The notes under the pieces are model-generated. The model saw only the letters and a program-made list of their open reading frames with translations. It searched no databases and was not told where the DNA came from. From Pseudomonadota bacterium (GTDB lineage: Bacteria > Myxococcota > Myxococcia > Myxococcales > Anaeromyxobacteraceae): 13,629 nt of DNA. How positions within the stretch are numbered: the first letter of the stretch is position 1; the number at the start of each line of letters is the position of its first letter. The DNA is taken from the NCBI GenBank assembly GCA_023411405.1, contig JAEYOU010000668.1, positions 1 to 13,629 of the forward strand, given 5' to 3'. Both the position numbers and the translations under genes were made by a program. Shown piece after piece: positions 1-6,712 of this stretch.

Positions 1-2433
1 CTGCTGGACGGGCCGGGCGATTCGCGACCGGCCCCCACGTCCGCGGCCGAGGCGCTCGGGGAACTCGCGTTCGTCGACGCGTGGCTCGACGCGGCGGTGG
101 CGGCCGCGGTCGCCCGGCTGGACCGCGGCGCCGCGGAGGCCGCCGAGGTCGCGCGCGCCTTCGAGGCGAAGTTCCGCACCGTGCGCGACTCGATCGACGA
201 GGGGTTCTCGATCGTGGAGGTCCTGTTCGAGGGGGAGCGGGCCGCCGACCTCCGGTTCCTGGAGGTGAACTCCGCGTTCGAGCAGCAGACCGGGCTCGGG
301 GCCGTGGAGGGCCGCCGGGCGCGGGAGCTCACGCCCGACCTCGAGGAGGACTGGTTCGAGGTGTACGGGCGCGTCGCCCGGACGGGAGAAGGGATCCGGT
401 TCGAGCTCATGTCCGGTCCGCTCGGGAGGCGCTTCGACGTGTTCGCGTTCCGCATCGGCGCGCCGGAGGATCACCACGTCGCGAGCCTGCTCAGGGACGT
501 GACCGAGCGCCACCGCGCCGAGCAGGTGCTGCGAGAGAGCGAGGAGAAGGTGCGCGCGCTCGCGAACGCGATGCCGCAGATCGTCTGCGTCCTCGGGCCC
601 GACGGCACCCCCGAGTACGTCAACCCGAGCTGGACCGCGTTCTCCGCGCTCGACCTGGAGGGAACCCGGCGCGCCGGATGGGAGGGGTTCGTCCATCCCG
701 ACGACCTCCCGGCCGCGCGCGCGTGCCGCCAGCGGGCGCTGCGGTCCCTCGCGCCTGCGGACGTCGAGCTCCGCTACCGCGCCGCCGACGGGAGCTACCG
801 CTGGTTCCTGAGCCGCCTGGCGCCCATCGTCGAGCGCGGGCGGGTGATCCGGCTCGTCGGCGCGGGCATGGACATCGAGGATCGGCGCCGGTTCGAGCAG
901 GAGCTTCGCGAGCAGCTCGCGCTCAGGGATCAGCTCTCGAAGGTCGCCGCCTCGGTCCCGGGCGTCGTGTGCTCGTTCCGGCTCGGGCCGGACGGTCGGA
1001 TGTCGATGCCGTTCAGCGCGCCGGCGATCCAGGACCTGTACGGCTTCTCGCAGGAGGAGCTGGCGGAGGACATGGCGCCGGCGTTCGCCCGCACCCTGCC
1101 GGAGGACATGGAGGCGGCGCGGCGCTCGATCGCCGACTCGGCCCAGGCGATGACGCGCTGGCATCACGAGTTCCGGTACCGCCACCCGACCAAGGGGCTT
1201 CGCTGGATCGAGGGGACGTCCATCCCGTCGCGCGAGGAGGGGGGCGCCATCCTCTGGCACGGGTACGTCGCCGACGTGACCGAGAGGAGGCGGGGCGGGG
1301 AGCAGCTCCGCGAGATGAACGAGCGCCTGCGCGAGAGCGACCGGCGCAAGGACGAGTTCCTCGGCATGCTCTCGCACGAGCTGCGGAACCCGCTCGCGCC
1401 CATCCGCAACGCGCTGTACATCCTCGACCGCGTCGATCCCGGGGGGCCCCAGGCGCGCCGGGCGCGGGAGGTCGCGGCGCGGCAGGTGACCCACCTCACG
1501 CGCCTCGTCGACGACCTCCTCGACGTGACCCGCATCGCGCGGGGGAAGATCGAGCTCCGGCGCGCAGAGGTCGATCTCGCCGCGATCGCGCAGCGCGCGG
1601 GCGACGATCACCGGGCGCTCATGGAGGAGCGCGGCCTCCGGTTCGAGGTGGACGTGCCGCCCGGGGCGCTCCGCGTGAACGGGGACGAGACCCGGCTCGC
1701 GCAGGTGCTCGGCAACCTGCTCGGGAACGCGGCCAAGTTCACCCCCCGCGGCGGCCGGGTGGCGCTCGAGGTCGGGGCGCACCCGGGCCGCGCGTTCGTG
1801 CGGGTCCGCGACGACGGCGCCGGGGTCGAGCCGGAGATGCTGGAGGCCATCTTCGAGCCCTTCACGCAGGGGCAACAGTCGCTGGCGCGCACGGAGGGAG
1901 GGCTCGGGCTCGGGCTGGCGCTCGTGAAGGGGCTCGTGGCGCTCCACGGCGGCACGGTACGCGCCGAGAGCGCGGGGCGAGGACACGGGACCGAGCTCGA
2001 GGTGACGCTGCCGCTCGCCGCCCCCGCGCGCGCGGGCCCGGAGGACCGCGCGCCCGGCGAGGGCGCTCCGGTCGTCTTCCCCCGCAGGCGACGCGTGCTC
2101 GTGGTCGACGACAACGACGACGCGGCCGAGACCCTCTCGCAGCTCGTGGAGATGCTCGGCCACGAGGCGGAGATCGCCCACGACGGCCCGAGCGCCCTCG
2201 CGATGGCGCGCGCCCATCCGCCCGACGTCGTGCTCTGCGACATCGGCCTGCCGGGCATGGACGGGTACGCCGTCGCGCGCGCCCTGCGGGAGGACGGCTC
2301 CCGCCACGCGCGGCTCATCGCGGTGAGCGGCTACGCCCAGCCCGAGGACCTCGCGGTCGCGGCCGCCGCCGGGTTCGAGCGGCACGTCGCCAAGCCGCTC
2401 GATCCGCAGATGCTCGCGGCGCTGCTGATCTGA
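1..2433 (+). CDS. Hybrid sensor histidine kinase with three PAS domains and a C-terminal receiver (5' partial)
   Basis: The frame is open from base 1 to the TGA at 2431-2433 (810 residues visible). The reading before the first GTG (97) looks coding and has no Shine-Dalgarno sequence, so the true start probably lies upstream of the window. Counting base 1 as codon 1, the order is: Ala-rich helical stretch (about 15-50), PAS1 (about 55-165, ending in a DVTER motif), PAS2 (about 181-298), PAS3 (about 308-428, again ending DVTER), HisKA (about 450-515) with phospho-acceptor His459 in SHELRNP, HATPase_c (about 560-670) with N-box Asn576, a DDGAG box and a GGLGLGLAL box, then a receiver (about 698-805) with Asp703/Asp704, phospho-acceptor Asp747 in CDIGLPGMDG and Lys798. 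No membrane segment is visible, so the visible part is probably cytosolic. All phosphotransfer residues are present, so it should autophosphorylate and pass phosphate to its own receiver. The ligand and output partner are unknown; no DNA-binding regulator is adjacent. Confidence 0.93.
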   Translation: MLDGPGDSRPAPTSAAEALGELAFVDAWLDAAVAAAVARLDRGAAEAAEVARAFEAKFRTVRDSIDEGFSIVEVLFEGERAADLRFLEVNSAFEQQTGLGAVEGRRARELTPDLEEDWFEVYGRVARTGEGIRFELMSGPLGRRFDVFAFRIGAPEDHHVASLLRDVTERHRAEQVLRESEEKVRALANAMPQIVCVLGPDGTPEYVNPSWTAFSALDLEGTRRAGWEGFVHPDDLPAARACRQRALRSLAPADVELRYRAADGSYRWFLSRLAPIVERGRVIRLVGAGMDIEDRRRFEQELREQLALRDQLSKVAASVPGVVCSFRLGPDGRMSMPFSAPAIQDLYGFSQEELAEDMAPAFARTLPEDMEAARRSIADSAQAMTRWHHEFRYRHPTKGLRWIEGTSIPSREEGGAILWHGYVADVTERRRGGEQLREMNERLRESDRRKDEFLGMLSHELRNPLAPIRNALYILDRVDPGGPQARRAREVAARQVTHLTRLVDDLLDVTRIARGKIELRRAEVDLAAIAQRAGDDHRALMEERGLRFEVDVPPGALRVNGDETRLAQVLGNLLGNAAKFTPRGGRVALEVGAHPGRAFVRVRDDGAGVEPEMLEAIFEPFTQGQQSLARTEGGLGLGLALVKGLVALHGGTVRAESAGRGHGTELEVTLPLAAPARAGPEDRAPGEGAPVVFPRRRRVLVVDDNDDAAETLSQLVEMLGHEAEIAHDGPSALAMARAHPPDVVLCDIGLPGMDGYAVARALREDGSRHARLIAVSGYAQPEDLAVAAAAGFERHVAKPLDPQMLAALLI

Positions 2434-2449
2434 TGGCTCCCGAACGAGG

Positions 2450-2473
2450 ACGGCCGCCCGGGAGGGCGGCCGT
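2450..2473. terminator. GC-rich dyad between convergent genes, candidate bidirectional terminator
   Basis: ACGGCCGCCC (2450-2459) and GGGCGGCCGT (2464-2473) are perfect 10-bp inverted arms around the loop GGGA. The dyad starts 17 bp after the stop of the kinase and lies 25 bp beyond the stop of the minus-strand barrel remnant, the expected place for a shared terminator. Neither side has a real T-run, so intrinsic termination efficiency is uncertain. Confidence 0.55.
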
Positions 2474-2498
2474 CGCTGGTTCAGGTGCTGCGAGCCGG

Positions 2499-2951
2499 CT
2501 AGAGGTCGAACCGGCCGCGGACGCCGATCTGGAACCACTGGTGCATCTTCTTGTCCTCGATGCCCTCCTCGTCGTCACCCAGGGGAGTGTCGATCGAGGC
2601 GTTCGAGTACTGCCCGATGGAGAGCATCGCGAACGGGCCGATCGAGAACTTGCTGTCGCCGATCCTCCAGTCGAGCCCGCCCTGGAGGTTCACGAACTCG
2701 AAGCCACTGAACGAGAGCGTGACGTCCCCCCCGTCGGTATCCTCGGAGATGCTCAGCCACTCGTACCCGATGCCCGCGCCGATCCACGGCCTCATCGCCG
2801 AGGCGGTCTTGAACGCGTAGTCGACCTGCAGGCCCAGCCGGTACCCGCGCGCGGAGCAGTCGTCGCAGTCCTCGAGGTCGTCGCCGAGGAGGCCGGCGGC
2901 CAACGAAAGGTAGCCGCCGAGAGTGAGCCGAGGGCGCGCGCGCCGCGCGCG
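2499..2951 (-). pseudogene. 5'-truncated outer-membrane beta-barrel protein gene
   Basis: About 150 codons of barrel-like sequence end at TAG 2501-2499. The visible protein alternates polar and hydrophobic residues in strand-sized blocks (LTLGGYLSLAAG, YRLGLQVDYAF, PWIGAGIGYEWL, FSIGPFAMLSIG, QWFQIGVRGRFDL), with acidic loops, one containing a Cys pair (CDDC). This resembles the C-terminal half of small outer-membrane barrels. The barrel-like reading continues upstream past the only near start (TTG 2903) to the metH stop codon, in the same frame as metH, with no room for a signal peptide or the first strands. The simplest reading is a gene that lost its 5' end, leaving the remnant against metH. 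It could instead be translated from TTG 2903 as a 134-residue protein, but without export signals. It would be co-transcribed with metH. No specific function can be assigned. Confidence 0.65.
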
Positions 2952-2952
2952 C
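2934..2952. repeat. 19-bp alternating GC palindrome at the metH stop
   Basis: GCGCGCGCG (2934-2942) and CGCGCGCGC (2944-2952) are perfect 9-bp arms around one base. The element overlaps the last base of the metH stop codon and sits exactly where the truncated barrel reading begins. It could fold in RNA as the end of the metH message. An alternating CG tract is also a plausible slippage or deletion junction. Confidence 0.6.
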
Positions 2953-5900
2953 TACCCCGTCGCCTGCAGCCCGCGCACGAGGTAGTAGATCGCCTCCGGG
3001 TGATGCAGCACCACGGCGCTCGTGGACTGCTCGGGCACCATCTGGTGCGCCTCGGTGAGCGTGACGCCGATGGTCCGGTCGGGCTCGAGCAGCTTCCAGA
3101 CCTGCGTCTGGTCCGCGAGCTCGGGCCACGACGGATAGCCCGGCGAGTAGCGCTTCCCCTGGTTCTCGACCAGGCCGAGCTCCTTGCGGACGCGGACGTG
3201 CCAGTGATCGGCGAGCGCCTCGGCGGTCTCGACGGCGAGGCCGTGGAGGAAGAGCGCGCGGGTGTAGTCGCCCCTCTCCTGCGCCTCGGCGGCGAGGCCG
3301 GTGGCGGCGTCCCCCATGCTGACGACCTGGAAGGCGACGACGTCCGAGCCGGGCTCCTCCCGGAAGTAGTCGGCGAGGCAGAGGTTCCGGTCGTCCGGCT
3401 GCCGCGGGAACTTCAGGCGCGCGAGCGCGGACCCGCGGGTCCCGGGGTCGAGCACGACGAGGTCGTTCCCCTCGGCGTGGCACGGGAAGTAGCCGTAGAC
3501 GACCTTGGGCGTGAGCCACCCGCGCGCCACGGCCTCGGCCTTGAGCGCCTCGAGCTTCGGCCCGAACTCCTCGCGGATGAGCCGCTCGTACTCGGCGCCC
3601 TTGGCCTTGACGCCCCACTGGAGCTTGAAGAGCTCGGCGAGGTCGAGGTGGGGCCAGACGTCGGCGAGCGGGATCGAGCCGGCGGGGACCACCCGCGTGC
3701 CCCAGAACGGCGGGGCCGGGATCTTCGCGGCGGGGCCGACCGAGCCGGTCCGCTTCGTCGGCGCGGCCGGGAGCGGGGCGTCCGGGGGCCGGTTCCGGTC
3801 GGCCGTCGCCTTCTCCAGCACCGTCTGCTTCAGGGGCGCGCGCTTCGCGGGATCGACGAGCGCCTCGACGATCTCGAGCCCCTCGAACGCGTCCTTGGCG
3901 TAGAAGACGCCGCCCGCGTAGGCCGTGCCGTCCTGCGCGAAGTGGGTCTTGTAGCCGAACCGCCGGTTGATCGCGGCGCCGCCGATGATCACCGGGAACG
4001 TGAGGCTCCGGCGGTGCAGCTCCTCGACGCAGAACGGCATCTGCTTCGAGGTGGAGACGAGGAGCGCGGAGAGGCCGACGGCGTCGGCCTTCACCTCGAC
4101 CGCCTTCTCGAGGATGGTCGCCACCGGGACCTGCTTGCCGAGGTCGTGCACGGTGAAGCCGTTGTTCGAGAGGATGGTCTTCACCAGGTTCTTGCCGATG
4201 TCGTGGACGTCGCCGTAGACGGTGGCGAGCACGACGTTGCCCTTGGTCACGCCCTCGGTGCGCTCGAGGAACTGCTCGAGGTGGGCGACCGCCTTCTTCA
4301 TCACCTCGGCCGACTGGAGCACGAAGGGCAGGATGAGCTCGCCGGCGCCGAACCGGTCGCCGACGTCCTTCATCGCCGGCAGGAGCACCGTGTTCAGCAC
4401 CTCGACCGGCGTGTGCCGGGTGAGGGCCTCGTCGATGAGCTTCTCGATCCCGTCGGGCCGGCGGTGGAGGATCTGCTGGTGGATCCGCTCCTCGGCGGGC
4501 CGGCCGGCGAGCGCGGCGAGGGGGTCGACCGGGGCCCGCTCGGGCTGGCCCTTCGCGCCGAAGTGCGCGATGAGCCGGGCGAGCGCGTCCTCGCGCCGGT
4601 CGAAGACGAGGTCCTCGGCGAACACCCGCTCCGCCTCGGGGATGGCCGGGTACGGCAGGATGTCCTTGGGGTTCACGATGGCGAGGTCGAGCCCCGCCTT
4701 GACCGCGTGGAAGAGGAAGACCGAGTTCACGACCTCGCGCGCGCTCTTCGCGAGGCCGAAGGAGACGTTGGAGACGCCGAGCGTGGTGAGGACGCCGGGG
4801 TTCTCCGCCTTGATCCGCCGGATCCCCTCGATGGTCTCGACCGCGCTGTGCCGGTACTCCTGGCTGCCGGTGGCGAGCGTGAAGGTGAGCGCGTCGAAGA
4901 CGAGGCTCTCCGGCCCGAGGCCGTACTCCGCCGCGACGGCGACCGTGCGCTTCGCGATCTCCGCCTTGCGCGCGGCCGTCTGGGCCATCCCCTGCTCGTC
5001 GATGGTCATCGCCACCACCGCCGCGCCGTAGCGCCTGCAGAGCGGCAGGACCTTCTTCACCCGCTCTCCCGACTTCTCGAGGTTGACGGAGTTGACGATG
5101 CAGCGGCCCGGGTAGGTCTCGAGCGCGGCCTCCACGACGTCGGCCTCGGTGGAGTCGATCATGAGCGGCGCGTCGACCGACTGCGCGAGGAGCTTCACGA
5201 GCGTGCGCATCTGCGCCGCCTCGTCCTCGCGCTCGTTGAGCGCGACGCACACGTCGAGGACGTGCGCCCCCGCCTCGACCTGGCCGCGGGCGATCTGGAC
5301 GAGCCCCGGGTAGTCGTCGGCGAGGAGGAGCTCCTTCACCTTGCGCGAACCCTGGCTGTTGAGCCGCTCGCCCACGACGAGCGGCCGCGGGTCCATGTCG
5401 AGCGGCACCGCCTTCATCGCCGAGGAGAGCTCGTTCCCCGGGACGCCGCGCGTCCGGCTCGCGCGGGCCACGCCGCGCAGGCGCGCCACCACCGCCGCGA
5501 GGTGCTCCGGCGTCGTGCCGCAGCAGCCGCCCACCAGGTCCACGCCGTACTCGGCGACGAACTGCGCGAGCGCGTCGGCGAGCGCCTCGGGCGAGAGCTT
5601 GTAGACCGCGCGCCCGTCCTCGTTCTCGGGCATGCCGGCGTTGGGCAGGACCGAGACGTACTTCGAGCACCGCTCGCCGAGGTACTTCACCGACGCCCGC
5701 ATCTCCGCGGGGCCGGTCGAGCAGTTGAGGCCGACGCAGTCCACGGGCAGCCGCTCGAGGGTGGCGAGCGCCGAGCCGATGTCGGTGCCGAGCAGCATGC
5801 GGCCGTTCTGGTCGATGAGCGTCGGCTGGGCGATGACGAACACGTCGCGCTTGGCGTCGCGCCGGGCCGCGTCCACGCCGAGCACCGCCGCCCGGAGCTC

Positions 5901-6401
5901 CAGCATGTCCTGCTGGGTCTCGATGATGATCGCGTCGACGCCGCCCTCGATGAGGCCGCGCGCCTGCTCGCGGAAGATCTCCTCGAGCGCGGCGGGCGTG
6001 ATGGCGCCCAGGGCGGGATCGGACGACGAGGGCAGCATGCCGGTCGGGCCGATCGAGCCGGCGACGAACCGCGGGTGGTCGGGCGTCGAGAACCGCGCCG
6101 CGGCGCGCCGCGCGAGGTGCGCGGCCTTGACGTTCACCTCGTGGGTGCGGTGGCCCATCCCGTACTCGTCGAGCTTGAGGCGCGACGAGCCGAACGTGTT
6201 CGTCTCGACGATGTCGCAGCCCGCGGCGAAGTAGCGGGCGTGGATGTCCTCGATGACGTCGGGTCGGGTGAGCGCGAGGAGATCGTTCGCCCCCTCCATG
6301 CCGCCGAAGTCGGCGGGCGTGAGCTGGAGGCGCTGGATCTGGGTGCCCATGGCGCCGTCGAACACGACGGGCCGTCGCTCGATGAGATCGCGGAGGTTCA
6401 C
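2952..6401 (-). CDS. metH: Cobalamin-dependent methionine synthase MetH
   Basis: This cytosolic enzyme transfers the methyl group of 5-methyltetrahydrofolate through cobalamin to homocysteine, giving methionine. All four modules are visible in its 1149 residues. The homocysteine domain (about 1-305) has zinc ligands Cys227 (GLNCSTGP) and Cys293/Cys294 (GGCCGTTPEH). The pterin domain (about 338-595) begins VVGERLNSQG. The B12 cap and binding domain (about 637-850) has DVHDIGKN with cobalt-ligand His733, SALLVST and GGAA. The reactivation domain (about 895-1149) has the SAM-binding RYSPGYPSWPEL near residue 1084. It is shorter than the roughly 1227-residue E. coli enzyme because it ends soon after HHPEA, as in many bacterial MetH proteins, so it looks intact. 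The GTG start at 6401 is the only reasonable one; GGGGGAG lies 14 nt upstream and an in-frame TGA lies farther up. A promoter and a SAM-II-like riboswitch precede it. Confidence 0.98.
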   Translation of the reverse strand: MNLRDLIERRPVVFDGAMGTQIQRLQLTPADFGGMEGANDLLALTRPDVIEDIHARYFAAGCDIVETNTFGSSRLKLDEYGMGHRTHEVNVKAAHLARRAAARFSTPDHPRFVAGSIGPTGMLPSSSDPALGAITPAALEEIFREQARGLIEGGVDAIIIETQQDMLELRAAVLGVDAARRDAKRDVFVIAQPTLIDQNGRMLLGTDIGSALATLERLPVDCVGLNCSTGPAEMRASVKYLGERCSKYVSVLPNAGMPENEDGRAVYKLSPEALADALAQFVAEYGVDLVGGCCGTTPEHLAAVVARLRGVARASRTRGVPGNELSSAMKAVPLDMDPRPLVVGERLNSQGSRKVKELLLADDYPGLVQIARGQVEAGAHVLDVCVALNEREDEAAQMRTLVKLLAQSVDAPLMIDSTEADVVEAALETYPGRCIVNSVNLEKSGERVKKVLPLCRRYGAAVVAMTIDEQGMAQTAARKAEIAKRTVAVAAEYGLGPESLVFDALTFTLATGSQEYRHSAVETIEGIRRIKAENPGVLTTLGVSNVSFGLAKSAREVVNSVFLFHAVKAGLDLAIVNPKDILPYPAIPEAERVFAEDLVFDRREDALARLIAHFGAKGQPERAPVDPLAALAGRPAEERIHQQILHRRPDGIEKLIDEALTRHTPVEVLNTVLLPAMKDVGDRFGAGELILPFVLQSAEVMKKAVAHLEQFLERTEGVTKGNVVLATVYGDVHDIGKNLVKTILSNNGFTVHDLGKQVPVATILEKAVEVKADAVGLSALLVSTSKQMPFCVEELHRRSLTFPVIIGGAAINRRFGYKTHFAQDGTAYAGGVFYAKDAFEGLEIVEALVDPAKRAPLKQTVLEKATADRNRPPDAPLPAAPTKRTGSVGPAAKIPAPPFWGTRVVPAGSIPLADVWPHLDLAELFKLQWGVKAKGAEYERLIREEFGPKLEALKAEAVARGWLTPKVVYGYFPCHAEGNDLVVLDPGTRGSALARLKFPRQPDDRNLCLADYFREEPGSDVVAFQVVSMGDAATGLAAEAQERGDYTRALFLHGLAVETAEALADHWHVRVRKELGLVENQGKRYSPGYPSWPELADQTQVWKLLEPDRTIGVTLTEAHQMVPEQSTSAVVLHHPEAIYYLVRGLQATG

Positions 6402-6458
6402 GTGCGGTTTCGCTTCTCCCCCGGGCGCGGCGGCGAGGCGTGCCGGGCTGCCCTGCGG

Positions 6459-6513
6459 GAGGCTTTTTAGCGGTTGACTTCACGCGGCCGCAATACGCCT
6501 CAAATCACCGCGG
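6459..6513 (-). ncRNA. SAM-II (metA-type, SAM-alpha) riboswitch candidate in the metH leader
   Basis: The minus-strand reading from 6513 to 6459 matches the SAM-II aptamer as I recall it from the metX structure. The P1 stem is CGCGG (6512-6508) with CCGCG (6487-6483). The conserved loop starts TGATTT (6507-6502), followed by TATTGC (6495-6490). The 3' strand carries GCTAAAAAG (6471-6463). The pseudoknot arm GAGGC (6501-6497) is complementary to GCCTC (6463-6459). P1 and pseudoknot bases differ from the metX example but still pair, which is compensatory change. The aptamer lies about 27 nt after the predicted transcription start and 57 nt before the metH GTG. SAM-II normally represses methionine/SAM biosynthesis genes when SAM binds, which fits metH. 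I see no SAM-I or cobalamin riboswitch motifs here. Confidence 0.85.
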
Positions 6514-6530
6514 ACGCCCGCGCTCGATCA

Positions 6531-6545
6531 CGAGGCGTCGCCTCG
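6531..6545. promoter_or_regulatory. 15-bp palindrome at the predicted metH transcription start
   Basis: CGAGGCG (6531-6537) and CGCCTCG (6539-6545) are perfect arms around a single T. The site straddles the predicted start (about 6540) just downstream of the -10 box, where a bound repressor would block initiation. It could also be a short hairpin at the 5' end of the leader. No cognate regulator is visible. Confidence 0.35.
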
Positions 6546-6546
6546 G

Positions 6547-6575
6547 GATCTAGGCGGCGCCTCTCCCCCTGTCAA
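6547..6575 (-). promoter_or_regulatory. Sigma-70-type promoter of metH
   Basis: On the minus strand TTGACA (6575-6570) is a perfect -35 box. A 17-bp spacer (6569-6553) follows, then TAGATC (6552-6547) as a weak -10 box (3 of 6 matches). Transcription would start near 6540, placing the SAM-II-like structure early in a leader of about 139 nt. The match of promoter, riboswitch and gene in order and spacing supports the call. Confidence 0.65.
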
Positions 6576-6578
6576 GCC

Positions 6579-6610
6579 TACGGACGTTGGTCCGTATTCA
6601 CGGACGGACG
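6579..6610. promoter_or_regulatory. Phased ACGGAC/GTCCGT half-site array, TetR-like operator candidate
   Basis: TACGGAC (6579-6585), spacer GTTG, GTCCGTA (6590-6596) is a perfect 7-bp inverted repeat. The right arm GTCCGT pairs again across ATTC with a third copy, ACGGAC (6600-6605), and a fourth overlaps it (6604-6609). The first three half-sites start exactly 10 bp apart, so they lie on one face of the helix. The array begins four bases upstream of the metH -35 box and lies about 100 bp before amrS. Inverted repeats with short spacers like this are typical of TetR-family operators; the regulator is not in the window. Confidence 0.5.
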
Positions 6611-6712
6611 CCGGTCGACCAGGAGAGCGGGCGTCAGGACGGCGGCACGACGAGGGTCTCGCCGCGGGTGTCTCGTCCGGCGCGGCGGATGGGACGGAGG
6701 TAGACTCGAGGC

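Noticed and set aside
81..6470. A very long open frame on the plus strand across the kinase and opposite metH
   Set aside because: It is Arg/Gly/Ala/Asp-rich without family motifs, overlaps two well-supported genes, and is the expected artefact of stop-poor GC-rich DNA.
2575..6483. A second long minus-strand frame over metH
   Set aside because: It is out of frame with the clear MetH motifs and has Arg-rich low-complexity composition. Its start falls inside the riboswitch.
6402..6575. Cobalamin riboswitch, SAM-I or SAH riboswitch before metH
   Set aside because: I looked for the B12-box GCCACTG, the SAM-I core and the SAH consensus and saw none. The structure present fits SAM-II.
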